Assembly: GCA_035935115.1 (NCBI GenBank)
Contig: DASYXK010000001.1
Span: forward strand, 1-64,000
Source: TA-20 sp035935115
GTDB lineage: Archaea > Thermoproteota > Nitrososphaeria > Nitrososphaerales > Nitrosopumilaceae
Direction of reading: 5' to 3'
Length of the DNA: 64,000 nucleotides
Below, piece by piece: positions 16,165 to 24,471 of this stretch. Position 1 is the stretch's first letter, and each line of letters begins with the position of its first letter. The notes below the pieces were generated by a model. That model was given only the letters and a program-made list of their open reading frames with translations, made no database searches and was not told the origin of the DNA. Made by a program: the position numbers and the translations under genes.

Positions 16165-17426
16165 TGCTTGATCCTAAAATTTTACGAGAGAATTCTGATA
16201 AAATTAGAAAAATGCTGAGCGATAGAAATGTTGATTTTCCATTAGACGAATTGATAAAATTAGATAAGGAACGTAGAGAACTCATTATTAAAACTGATGA
16301 ATTACGCAAGAAGAGAAATGAAATTTCAATAGAGATCGCAAAAAGGAAAAAAACCAATCAAGATGCAACATCACTCATTGAACAAATGCAAAAAACATCT
16401 CAAACACTTTCAAATCTTGAAACCGTGCAGATCCAAACTGAATCAAGTTATACAAAACTAGCATTAACTATTCCTAATTTAGTTGATGAATCTGTCCCAA
16501 TCGGAAAAGATGATACTTCAAACAAAGAAATAAAAAAATGGGGAAAAGTTCCTCAGTTTGATTTTAAGGCAAAAGATCACATAGACATATCACAAAGTCT
16601 TGATCTTGTAGATTTGGAAAGAGCGGCAAAAGTAGCAGGTGCCAGATTTTATTATTTGAAAAACGATCTTGTAAAGTTAAACCATGCATTAATTCAATAT
16701 GCATTAGATTTTCTTTCTGAAAAAAACTATATTCCAATTCAAACACCTTATTTGATAAATCGCTCATCTATGGAAGGTGCAATAATAGCACATGATTTTG
16801 AAGATGTTATTTACAAAATTGAAGGTGATGATCTCTATCTAATCGGTACATCAGAACATGCAGTAGTATCAATGCACTCTGACGAAATACTAGAAGGAAA
16901 GATTTTACCACTCAGATATGCAGGGGTAAGCCCATGTTTTAGAAAAGAAGCAGGTGCACATGGAAGGGATCAAAAAGGAATTTTTCGTGTACATCAATTT
17001 GAAAAGGTTGAACAATTTATTTTTTCTAGACCAGAAGAATCTTGGAAGGAGTATGAACGAATGCTATCTAATGTTGAAGAGTTTTATCAGCAACTTGAGA
17101 TGCCATACAGAATAATGATGTTGTCAAGTGGAGATCTTGGAAAAATCTCTGCCAAAACATATGATCTTGAAGCTTGGATGGCGGGTCAGAATAGTTATCG
17201 TGAGATAGTCTCATGTTCTAACTGTTTGGATTTTCAAGCAAGAAGACTCAAGATAAGATTTCGTGATAGAACAAATGACCAACCTCAATATGTACACACA
17301 CTAAATAGCACACTTGTAGCAACAACACGAACTCTTGTTGCTTTGATGGAAAATTTCCAGACAAAGGATGGCCACATTTCCATACCAAAGGTTTTACAAA
17401 AATACGTTAACAAAAATACAATCTAA
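16164..17426 (+). CDS. serS: Seryl-tRNA synthetase
   Basis: A 420-aa class II enzyme that charges tRNA-Ser with serine. An N-terminal coiled-coil arm (about 1-100, LDKERRELIIKTDELRKKRNE) binds the long variable arm of tRNA-Ser. Motif 2 (FRKEAGAHGRDQKGIFRVHQFEKVE in parts around FRKEAGAHGRD, about 256-266) and motif 3 (LNSTLVATTRTLVALME around 379-395) are intact. It is the common bacterial/archaeal-type SerRS, not the rare methanogen type. Co-transcribed with pcc1. Confidence 0.96.
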   Translation: MLDPKILRENSDKIRKMLSDRNVDFPLDELIKLDKERRELIIKTDELRKKRNEISIEIAKRKKTNQDATSLIEQMQKTSQTLSNLETVQIQTESSYTKLALTIPNLVDESVPIGKDDTSNKEIKKWGKVPQFDFKAKDHIDISQSLDLVDLERAAKVAGARFYYLKNDLVKLNHALIQYALDFLSEKNYIPIQTPYLINRSSMEGAIIAHDFEDVIYKIEGDDLYLIGTSEHAVVSMHSDEILEGKILPLRYAGVSPCFRKEAGAHGRDQKGIFRVHQFEKVEQFIFSRPEESWKEYERMLSNVEEFYQQLEMPYRIMMLSSGDLGKISAKTYDLEAWMAGQNSYREIVSCSNCLDFQARRLKIRFRDRTNDQPQYVHTLNSTLVATTRTLVALMENFQTKDGHISIPKVLQKYVNKNTI

Positions 17427-17469
17427 AAAGTCGTACAACTTATATTTTGGCTAGAAACGTCGATTATAG

Positions 17470-18084
17470 TTGGCACGTCAAAAGACAGCAAGAGTCAAGG
17501 ACAAATGGAGAGAGAAAAAATGGGTTACTGTACTTGCTCCCTCTGCGTTTAACAATGTGCCCATAGCCTACATTCCCATAACTGACGATACAAATGCCAT
17601 AGGCAGAGTGATAGAAGTTACTTTGTTTGACATAGTCAAAGGCGATCCTTCACAGCATCAATTCAAACTATATTTCCAGATAAACAAAGTAGATGGTGAA
17701 ACTGCAACAACAATTTTCAAACGATATGAATATGCAAAAGAATTTCTTAGAAGTCTTGTAAGACGTGGATCTTCTTTGATTAGTTTCATAGGCGACTATA
17801 AAACAAAAGATGGAAATGTTTTCCGCATAAAGATAATTGCTCTAACACAAAAGAAATTAAATACATCTCGCAAGCATGCACTTAGATTAATTGCAAGAGA
17901 TGTCATGTCAAAAACAATTCCTGAAATGACCATAGAGCAATTCATTCAAGCTACCGCATTTGGAAAAATAAACTCTGATATCATGGCTGCTGTTAAAAAA
18001 ATAATCCACGTACGACATGTAGGCATAGAAAAATCAAAGATAATTAGAACTGCAGAAGCTGAGATTGCATTATTGCAAGCTTAA
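17470..18084 (+). CDS. rps3ae: 30S ribosomal protein S3Ae (eS1)
   Basis: A 204-aa archaeal/eukaryotic small-subunit protein. It starts with TTG at 17470 (MARQKTARVKDKWREKKWV), and the family features KWVTVLAPSAFNN, the YEYAKEFLRSLVRRGSS helix and the RHVGIEKSK motif near the end are clear. It lies 43 bp after serS on the same strand. The TTG start is supported by the conserved basic N-terminus directly following it. Confidence 0.93.
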   Translation: MARQKTARVKDKWREKKWVTVLAPSAFNNVPIAYIPITDDTNAIGRVIEVTLFDIVKGDPSQHQFKLYFQINKVDGETATTIFKRYEYAKEFLRSLVRRGSSLISFIGDYKTKDGNVFRIKIIALTQKKLNTSRKHALRLIARDVMSKTIPEMTIEQFIQATAFGKINSDIMAAVKKIIHVRHVGIEKSKIIRTAEAEIALLQA

Positions 18085-18116
18085 TAGATTTATTATTTAG
18101 ATAATAATCAAAAAAC

Positions 18117-18539
18117 ATGGTAAATCATACAGAGATCACTGCAGAGATCATAATACATGCAACAGAAGATAAGAAAAAAATTTTCGAACCAATGTACGAA
18201 GTATTTGAAATAAAAGAAGAAGAATTCATACAAGAAAGATTAGAGGGCCATTTTGGAAATCCTATTTTAATGGTGAGTATAAAAATAGGAAAAAAACGGG
18301 CGGAAGAATTCATTAAGAAATTAGTTTCAAAGATTTCAAAATCTCAGATGAATGAGTTTTTAGAAAATATTGAGATGTATTTTGAAGGTTCTTCTTTGTT
18401 TATACGAATAAGTAAAAAAGATCTCGTAAGAAAATCTATTAATTTACAACAAAATGATGCCTTGAAAATCAAAATTTCTACTCCTGTATATAAAAAGGGC
18501 GAACTTGTCAAAACATATTTGGAACTTTTAGGACAATGA
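18117..18539 (+). CDS. RNA-binding protein of the exosome-subunit-associated (DUF54-type) family
   Basis: A 140-aa protein resembling the archaeal family annotated as exosome-associated RNA-binding proteins: EITAEIIIHATEDKKKIFEPMYEVF at the start (core AEIIIHATED), the HFGNPILMVSIKI segment, and two repeats of strand-helix units. It is thought to bind structured RNA; its biochemical role is not settled. It overlaps the next gene by four bases (ATGA), a translational coupling, and sits downstream of two translation genes. Confidence 0.7.
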   Translation: MVNHTEITAEIIIHATEDKKKIFEPMYEVFEIKEEEFIQERLEGHFGNPILMVSIKIGKKRAEEFIKKLVSKISKSQMNEFLENIEMYFEGSSLFIRISKKDLVRKSINLQQNDALKIKISTPVYKKGELVKTYLELLGQ

Positions 18540-18745
18540 AAAAAAAGAAAAGATATCTTTTATTACAATTAGAAAAACCAATTGAATTTAAAAAATTCAC
18601 AGAAATCAAGATAATATCAAATGAAGAAAATCAAGTTGTTATTTCGTGCGAACTTGCCAAACTTTCACAAGTAGTTTTGGAATTTGAAAAAGTATGTAAG
18701 ATTATTAATGTTTCAGGAACTCTCAAAGCACTGCGCAGAGTTTAA
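18536..18745 (+). CDS. Very short Pop5-like RNase P protein (Rnp2), tentative
   Basis: A 69-aa basic protein. The start KKKRYLLLQLEKP matches the RYLLLEI-type opening of archaeal Pop5 (RNase P protein Rnp2), and the end INVSGTLKALRRV matches its VSGTIRAL-type C-terminus. The middle is much shorter than the usual 110-130 residues: the central helix and strand that carry the gene's normal core appear deleted. ATGA overlap with the exosome-associated gene fits the RNase P/exosome superoperon of archaea. Either a minimal Pop5 or a related small RNA-binding protein. Confidence 0.5.
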   Translation: MKKKKRYLLLQLEKPIEFKKFTEIKIISNEENQVVISCELAKLSQVVLEFEKVCKIINVSGTLKALRRV

Positions 18746-18775
18746 TAGTATTTCAATGACAAGATAAAAAGGGAA

Positions 18776-18850
18776 TGAGGTGATATTTGCCGCTCCAGTC
18801 TGAGCAATTGCTGTGAAGAAGCCGCGACGAACCGACCCAAAAACCTGATC
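18776..18850 (+). ncRNA. GC-rich candidate small RNA (possible C/D-box-like)
   Basis: The gap between the Pop5-like gene and the reductase contains a block (about 18787-18840) far richer in G+C than its surroundings, the usual mark of a structured RNA in an AT-rich archaeon. It has a C-box-like GTGATAT (18780-18786), CTGA at 18800-18803 and CTGA at 18845-18848, and a C-prime-like TGTGAAGA in between, spacing compatible with a C/D guide RNA, though the boxes are imperfect. A GCTC/GAGC hairpin (18792-18804) is also possible. Strand is assumed from the boxes. Confidence 0.35.
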
Positions 18851-18891
18851 TATTTTCATACGGTTCTTTTAAATATAGTAGATCCTTTTTT

Positions 18892-20349
18892 TTGGCTGTG
18901 AAAACCGATTATGATATCATTGTAGCTGGTGGAGGACTAGCTGGAATGATTGCAGCACAGTCCGCTTCATTTTATTCTAAACAAAGATTATCAATTTTAA
19001 TATTGGATAGAAATCCAGAACCTACATTAGGAAAAAAAACAATAAATGGTTGGATCTGCGGAGATGCAGTCGGTAAAAATACTGTAGACTTTATGACAGA
19101 AAGAATCAAGATTGCATGGGGAAATCCAGAGATTGAATATCCTGTTAAAGGGGTAATGGCATTTTCACCAGACAGACAAACGTCTATACCTTTTGATGGT
19201 GACGGATTTATGCTAAATAGACAAGAGCTTCCCCAGCGTCAGCTTCGTGATGCAAAGAAGATGGGAATAAACATACAGCATTCTGTTGCACTAAGGAATT
19301 TGTTATATGAAAATGGTTCAGTAATAGGAGTAGAAGGAACAGATCTTACAACAAATCAACCTTACAAAAAAACTGCAAAAATTGTAATTGATGCAACCGG
19401 AGTTACCTCTATGCTACGAAATGGGCTTACAGTAAGTTCTAAGATTGAGAAAAAAATTGATCGTGATGATTTAGAATCTACCGGTAGACATATTATGAAA
19501 TTTGAGTATGGGATAGAAGACAAGACAGATTTTGATCCTGATTATTGCATAATACATCTTGATCAAGATATTGCACCTGGAGGATATGGATGGGTCTTTC
19601 CAAAAGGTAAGAACAAAGCAAACATTGGTCTTGGAGTACAACAAAAAGAACTTTTGAAACGAAATGAAAGATTGGGAAGAAAAGACGATGTTACCAAATT
19701 GATTAATGATTATGTAAAAATCAACAAGGCAATGAAAAACCCGTTATTATCTGATGATCCAAGTGACTCTAAGAACGCAACTGGAAACTGGCAGGTTTCT
19801 GTTAGAAGACAAAATGATTGTCTTGTTGCAAACGGATACATGTTAGTTGGTGACTCGGCATGGATGCCAAAACCACTAGATGCAGGAGGAATAGGGCCTG
19901 CCATAGTTGCTGCAACTTTAATTGGTAAAAATGCAGTTGATTCCATAGAAGCAGGAGATGTAAGTGAAAAAGGGTTATGGCAGTACAACATTGATTTCAT
20001 TAATGAATATGGATACAAAACTGCAGGTCTTGAAATTTTCAGAAGGTTATTACAGACTTTGACAAATGAGCAGATTAACTATGGTATGAAACACTTTTTG
20101 TCCAATTTAGATGTAGAGGCGATAAGTAAAGGCGAGCATCCTGATTTTGGTACAGTTAGTAAGCTTGGTATGATGATCCGGGGCGCTTTGAACAAAAAAC
20201 TTGCGGATGGCCTCAGATTTACTGCACAACAAAATAAAAAATTAACCGAGCATTATTACAATTTCCCAAAAACTCCTGATGGGTATGATGCATGGCATAA
20301 TACTTTGCACCATATTTTAGATGAATCGTATGCCAAGCTTGGTAATTAG
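18892..20349 (+). CDS. Geranylgeranyl reductase family flavoprotein
   Basis: A 485-aa FAD-dependent oxidoreductase. The FAD-binding GxGxxG-type motif is IIVAGGGLAGMIAAQ (about 9-23), with the GDSAWMPKPLDAGGIGPA motif (about 322-339) typical of digeranylgeranylglycerophospholipid/geranylgeranyl reductases. It is expected to saturate isoprenoid chains of archaeal membrane lipids or quinones. TTG start at 18892, with TATA-like CTTTTAAATATAG at 18866-18878 about 22 bp upstream. The C-terminal region beyond 400 is longer than in minimal homologues. Substrate cannot be told from the sequence. Confidence 0.88.
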   Translation: MAVKTDYDIIVAGGGLAGMIAAQSASFYSKQRLSILILDRNPEPTLGKKTINGWICGDAVGKNTVDFMTERIKIAWGNPEIEYPVKGVMAFSPDRQTSIPFDGDGFMLNRQELPQRQLRDAKKMGINIQHSVALRNLLYENGSVIGVEGTDLTTNQPYKKTAKIVIDATGVTSMLRNGLTVSSKIEKKIDRDDLESTGRHIMKFEYGIEDKTDFDPDYCIIHLDQDIAPGGYGWVFPKGKNKANIGLGVQQKELLKRNERLGRKDDVTKLINDYVKINKAMKNPLLSDDPSDSKNATGNWQVSVRRQNDCLVANGYMLVGDSAWMPKPLDAGGIGPAIVAATLIGKNAVDSIEAGDVSEKGLWQYNIDFINEYGYKTAGLEIFRRLLQTLTNEQINYGMKHFLSNLDVEAISKGEHPDFGTVSKLGMMIRGALNKKLADGLRFTAQQNKKLTEHYYNFPKTPDGYDAWHNTLHHILDESYAKLGN

Positions 20350-20485
20350 TAGATTACATAAATTTCTGTTTTAACTTTTGCTAAACTCGTCTGTGAAATT
20401 TTAACTTGTTTAGTTATGATTACACTTGGCAATATTGAACTAGAAACAAGGCAATTTTAAATTAAGGTCTTGTGTCTTCAATATC

Positions 20486-21283
20486 GTGCTAGCAGAGTCA
20501 TTATACATAGATTGGAATAATTCCTTTGAAGTCCTAAACAAGGCATATGACGCTGATCTGTTTGTTTTAATAATAGGACCAAAAGGTACTGGTAAAACTA
20601 CTCTTGTTAGAGAATTTGCTGCAAAAACAAACAGAAAGCTTGAATCAGTTAACTTTAGTTTACGAACCCGTGAAAGTCACTTGGTAGGAGCAAAAACTCT
20701 AGAAAGCGGTGCGATTGGTTTTGAGGAGGGAATATTAGTGAAATCCATGAAGGAGGGCGATATTCTTTATCTTGATGAAATTAATGCTGCAGAGGCAGAT
20801 GTCTTACTCAGATTAGATGAAGCATTAGATGACCGCAGACAGCTTGTTCTAAAGGAATCAGGGGGGGAATTAATTCAAGCAAGTAAAGGATGGTTTGTCA
20901 TAGCAACTATTAATCCATTAACACATGTTGGAACAAAAGAGTTGCCACCGCAGATTCTCAGTAGATTCCCTGTTAGAATAAGACTAGAATATCCGCCAGA
21001 AGAGATTGAACTTCAAATTGTTAAAAAATACATTTCTGGTTCACATGACAAAGAACTTTTACAAGCAATAAAACTTGCCAACATTTTAAGGCAAGCTGCT
21101 TCTGTAGAAGAACTCTACTATTCCCCAAGCCTAAGAGAAACAATAGCTTTTGGAAAAATGCTTGATGCTGGAGTAAAACCTAGACATGCTGCAGAGATCA
21201 TCTTTGCAAACATATACTCGCAGTGGGGAAATGTTGAATATCAAAAAGTCAATGACATCATTACATCCATGTTTGGTAATTAA
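20486..21283 (+). CDS. MoxR-type AAA+ ATPase (CbbQ/NorQ-like)
   Basis: A 265-aa AAA+ ATPase: Walker A GPKGTGKTT (31-39), Walker B DILYLDEIN (92-100), sensor-1 region VIATINP, and an arginine-finger-like LSRFPVRIRL. Such ATPases work with VWA-domain partners to insert metals or remodel enzymes (CbbQ/CbbO activates Rubisco, NorQ/NorD matures nitric oxide reductase). GTG start at 20486 with TATA-like AATTTTAAATT about 26 bp upstream. Its stop TAA shares its last base with the ATG of the VWA gene, so the two are coupled. Client unknown. Confidence 0.85.
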   Translation: MLAESLYIDWNNSFEVLNKAYDADLFVLIIGPKGTGKTTLVREFAAKTNRKLESVNFSLRTRESHLVGAKTLESGAIGFEEGILVKSMKEGDILYLDEINAAEADVLLRLDEALDDRRQLVLKESGGELIQASKGWFVIATINPLTHVGTKELPPQILSRFPVRIRLEYPPEEIELQIVKKYISGSHDKELLQAIKLANILRQAASVEELYYSPSLRETIAFGKMLDAGVKPRHAAEIIFANIYSQWGNVEYQKVNDIITSMFGN

Positions 21284-22848
21284 TGCAATCTCTTCATCTC
21301 AGAAATGATACTCTACTTGAAATTGCCACATTTCTTGTTAGACGGTGGTCTGAGAAACAAAAAACAACCGTAGGTATTGCAGATCAACAAGAAATTCAGA
21401 CCAAATTGAAAGAAAATAAAGTTGCCATGTTCCCTTTAGATCGTTTTTATGGTATTGATTTTCAAAAATACCGACAATTTAGAACCACTTTATGGTATGA
21501 ATCCATGAGATTAAAATACAGTAGCAAAATCCTAAGTAATGATCACGCTTTTGGTTTTCTATTAAACACGTTAGAAACAAGAAGAATTGAAAGTATAGGT
21601 AGAAGGGAATGGCGCGGAATGGATGAAGAGATCATATTCAATTATGGTTTTGCTTGGATTTACAGACCTTTATTGAATTCATTATATGGGAAATCAAGGA
21701 TCGTGGAGGGTTTCTCTCAGTATTTTTTGCTTGGCGACATAAAGGGTGAAATTACACCAAGTTCATTTGAGAAAATCAAAAAAGCTGTAGAAGTTGCAAA
21801 CGAAGCAGTAAAACAAGCCGTAAATAATAATTATAGCACGGATTGGCTTGAAGCAAAGGTTTCTGAAATAATAAAAATTTTGGAAATTGATCCGCTTCTA
21901 ACTATTCCAATATCAATCCCAAAAATCAGTTCTGGAATTGCAATATCAGACAGTGATTTTATCAAAACCATAGGCAAGATAGCCAAATTCCGTGAAAGTG
22001 ATTTTGGAGAACTTGATCCAAAACGAATTAGCGAGGGAAAATCAGTTTTTGAAGAATTCAAGGTATTGTTACAAGAAACCAAGAAAAATGAGAACAGAGG
22101 TTTGAGTACTGAATCAATCGGAATTAGAATTCCTTCTTCAACCAATGTAGATGAAACCAGAATATATGACGAGGATCTAATAAGTAATCTAAAAGCAAAG
22201 TTCAAAGAATGGAAAACAGGGTGGAAGGAACAACACGTTATCGCCGGAGATGAATTTGATGAAGAAACATACATGGAAGGGCACAAACCCTTTCTTACAG
22301 ATCAAAAGATTTCCATTAAAACAAAAATTGTTATTTTGTTAGATCATTCTTCAAGTATAGCAAACGAAGAACTTCAATACAAAAAGGCGACTCTTGCCCT
22401 TTGCGAAGTACTTTCATTTTTAAAAGTAAAATTCACTGTCTACGCTTTCAATACTGAACAAAAACAAGTGACGTGTTGGTTAGTGAAGCCAGAGAATGTC
22501 AAATGGAATAACGTCGCTGCAAAAAGACTAGCCCAAATAAAAGCAAACGGTGGAACTCCATTGGCTGAAGTTTATTCAATAATGTTTCCTGGACTACGTT
22601 CAAAAAAACCAGATATCTTCCTCACTTTGACAGACGGCGAACCATCTGATCCTGATGCAGTTCGTTCTATGGTAACCTCCTTCAAACTCTTGGGCATAAG
22701 AATGGTAGCAATAGGAGTAGGTCCTGATACTACGGCTGCAACAATAATTGCAAATAATTTAAAACATTTAGGATATGAAAGCACGTTAGCGGTAAGCAGA
22801 TTAAATGACATCCCAAATAGAGTCCTGAATGTTTTGGGGAGAAGCTAA
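21283..22848 (+). CDS. VWA-domain protein, partner of the MoxR ATPase (NorD/CbbO-like)
   Basis: A 521-aa protein whose C-terminal third is a von Willebrand A domain: the MIDAS motif DHSSS (354-358) and TLTDGEPSDPDA metal-site loop are intact. The N-terminal 340 residues are helical with a long acidic linker (DEFDEETYMEG), as in NorD/CbbO partners. One-base overlap with the upstream ATPase shows the two are a unit. The usual role is assembly or activation of a metalloenzyme; copper- or iron-containing complexes such as AMO or other oxidoreductases are possible clients, but nothing here proves which. Confidence 0.8.
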   Translation: MQSLHLRNDTLLEIATFLVRRWSEKQKTTVGIADQQEIQTKLKENKVAMFPLDRFYGIDFQKYRQFRTTLWYESMRLKYSSKILSNDHAFGFLLNTLETRRIESIGRREWRGMDEEIIFNYGFAWIYRPLLNSLYGKSRIVEGFSQYFLLGDIKGEITPSSFEKIKKAVEVANEAVKQAVNNNYSTDWLEAKVSEIIKILEIDPLLTIPISIPKISSGIAISDSDFIKTIGKIAKFRESDFGELDPKRISEGKSVFEEFKVLLQETKKNENRGLSTESIGIRIPSSTNVDETRIYDEDLISNLKAKFKEWKTGWKEQHVIAGDEFDEETYMEGHKPFLTDQKISIKTKIVILLDHSSSIANEELQYKKATLALCEVLSFLKVKFTVYAFNTEQKQVTCWLVKPENVKWNNVAAKRLAQIKANGGTPLAEVYSIMFPGLRSKKPDIFLTLTDGEPSDPDAVRSMVTSFKLLGIRMVAIGVGPDTTAATIIANNLKHLGYESTLAVSRLNDIPNRVLNVLGRS

Positions 22849-22849
22849 T

Positions 22850-23305
22850 ATGAAATGTCTTTCAGTTTCACAACCTTATGCAGATCTCATCATCAAAGGC
22901 AAAAAAACAATTGAGCTTAGAACATGGAATACAAAATTTAGAGGAGAATTTTTAGTTCATGCCCCATCTAAAATAAAAACAGATGTTTGTAAGAAGATAG
23001 GTATTGATGAAACAAAGATTAGAACTGGAGTCATTTTAGGTAGAGTCGAAATTTTCGATGTGAAGAAATATAATTCAATTGCAGAACTCAAAAAGGATTA
23101 TAAAAAACATTTTGGAGCAGAAGAATTCTTGCGTCATAAATATGGGTTTTTACTAAGAAATCCAAAAGAACTTCGTGTACCAATACCTTACAAAGGAAGC
23201 TTAGGGTTTTTTGATATTAAATTAAAATCAACCATAAAAGAAAACGATATAAAATTTGAATTATTTGATGAAGAACACAGATATCAATGGATAGGAAGGC
23301 ATTAA
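22850..23305 (+). CDS. ASCH-domain protein
   Basis: A 151-aa protein starting MKCLSVSQPYADLIIKGKKTIELR; the ATG at 22850, one base after the VWA stop, is preferred over an upstream in-frame ATG at 22829. The SVSQPYADLIIKGKKTIELRTW opening (PYADLI, KTIELR) is the hallmark of ASCH domains, a beta-barrel fold related to PUA and thought to bind RNA or nucleotides. Close spacing suggests co-transcription with the MoxR/VWA pair, which may be coincidental. Precise function unknown; some ASCH proteins are RNA hydrolases. Confidence 0.75.
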   Translation: MKCLSVSQPYADLIIKGKKTIELRTWNTKFRGEFLVHAPSKIKTDVCKKIGIDETKIRTGVILGRVEIFDVKKYNSIAELKKDYKKHFGAEEFLRHKYGFLLRNPKELRVPIPYKGSLGFFDIKLKSTIKENDIKFELFDEEHRYQWIGRH

Positions 23306-23350
23306 CAAGAATCCGAAAATTGTTATAAAACATTAGAAAAATAACAAATC

Positions 23351-23731
23351 ATGCTATGGTCTTATTTTTTCTATATTTGGGGTTGTATTCCAGAAATTAC
23401 AAAAGATTGTCAAGACATGACAAATGCATCAAGTACATACCTTGGCATTGCAGGAGGAGCTATAATAGGTGCCATCGTGAGCTGGTGGATTTATAATCGA
23501 CAAAAGAAAACTGCAAAAATGCAGGATTCTGCATTAAATAGAATAAAAGAATTAGATGAAAATCATGACAGAATTTTGAAGAAATTAGAGAATTTCGACA
23601 TACGTCATGAGACTACTCTTAATACTATAGCAGAATTAAGCAAAAAGATCGATACACTTGTTGAAAAACAAGAAAAATCAGAGAATCCCATAAAGTCAGA
23701 TTCATCTAAAATTGCTAAGGATTCTAAATAA
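23351..23731 (+). CDS. Single-pass membrane protein with coiled coil
   Basis: A 126-aa protein: a short N-terminal hydrophobic region, a membrane helix at about 30-46 (LGIAGGAIIGAIVSWWIY), then a basic stop-transfer (NRQKKTAK) and a long charged helix (about 58-110) with heptad-like leucine/isoleucine spacing, ending in a lysine-rich tail. TATA-like TTATAAAAC at about 23321 is about 27 bp upstream. No family recognised; likely a membrane-tethered scaffold. Confidence 0.55.
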   Translation: MLWSYFFYIWGCIPEITKDCQDMTNASSTYLGIAGGAIIGAIVSWWIYNRQKKTAKMQDSALNRIKELDENHDRILKKLENFDIRHETTLNTIAELSKKIDTLVEKQEKSENPIKSDSSKIAKDSK

Positions 23732-23805
23732 AGATAATTTAGAACACCTGATATTAAAAATCAAATCAACCTGCGTTATTATAGAAATTGTTTATTTGTG
23801 GCTTT

Positions 23806-24471
23806 TTAAATTCTGATACTGGGATTTTCTTTCTTAAGTTTTTCCCAGTCAGCTAAAAAGTTCTTTAGGCCAACATCAGTTAGCGGATGTTTAAGCATCT
23901 TGCCAAGTACATCAGGCGGTAGTGTTACAACGTCAGCCCCAATCTTTGCAGCATCAACAACATGCATTGGATGTCTAATACTTGCAACCAAAATTTGTGT
24001 ATTAAATTTGTAATTTTGGAATACTTCATGTATCTCTTTTATCAAATGCATACCATCTTGACCATTGTCATCTAGTCTTCCTATAAACGGGCTAACATAT
24101 TTTGCCCCAGCTTTTGCAGATAATATAGCCTGATTTACTGAAAATACTAATGTTACATTAACTGGTATTCCTTCGTTGGTTAAGATCCTACAAGCCTTTA
24201 GACCTTCTGGAGTCATTGGGCATTTAACAACTACATTGTTTCCATATTTTCGTAGTCTGTGTCCTTCATCAATCATGCCCGAAGTTTCTGTACTTACAAC
24301 TTCCAAGCTAACGTCTCCTTTGATTATTCTTGCAATTTCTTCCATTGTTTTTTGTGGATCACCGCCTTCTTTTGCTAAAAGTGAAGGGTTTGTAGTAATG
24401 CCATCGACAAGACCCATTTCGTTGTACATTTTTATCGCAGCAAGGTTTGCAGTGTCAAGGAATATCTTCAT
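23806..24471 (-). CDS. tal: Transaldolase (fructose-6-phosphate aldolase-like family)
   Basis: A 221-aa short-type transaldolase/FSA. MKIFLDTANLAAIK opens with the catalytic-site Asp, the DGITTNPSLLAKEG motif follows, the Schiff-base lysine lies in NNVVVKCPMT (about residue 84), and SPFIGRLDD (about 131-139) closes the phosphate site. It should shuttle dihydroxyacetone units between sugar phosphates in the non-oxidative pentose phosphate pathway. The gene overlaps tktC by four bases and closes a tktN-rpe/tktC/tal operon, which favours transaldolase rather than aldolase activity. Confidence 0.9.
   Translation of the reverse strand: MKIFLDTANLAAIKMYNEMGLVDGITTNPSLLAKEGGDPQKTMEEIARIIKGDVSLEVVSTETSGMIDEGHRLRKYGNNVVVKCPMTPEGLKACRILTNEGIPVNVTLVFSVNQAILSAKAGAKYVSPFIGRLDDNGQDGMHLIKEIHEVFQNYKFNTQILVASIRHPMHVVDAAKIGADVVTLPPDVLGKMLKHPLTDVGLKNFLADWEKLKKENPSIRI

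Noticed and set aside
21831..22286. 151-codon antisense frame inside the VWA gene
   Set aside because: Low-complexity serine/isoleucine-rich translation opposite a conserved protein; no promoter or homology signal.
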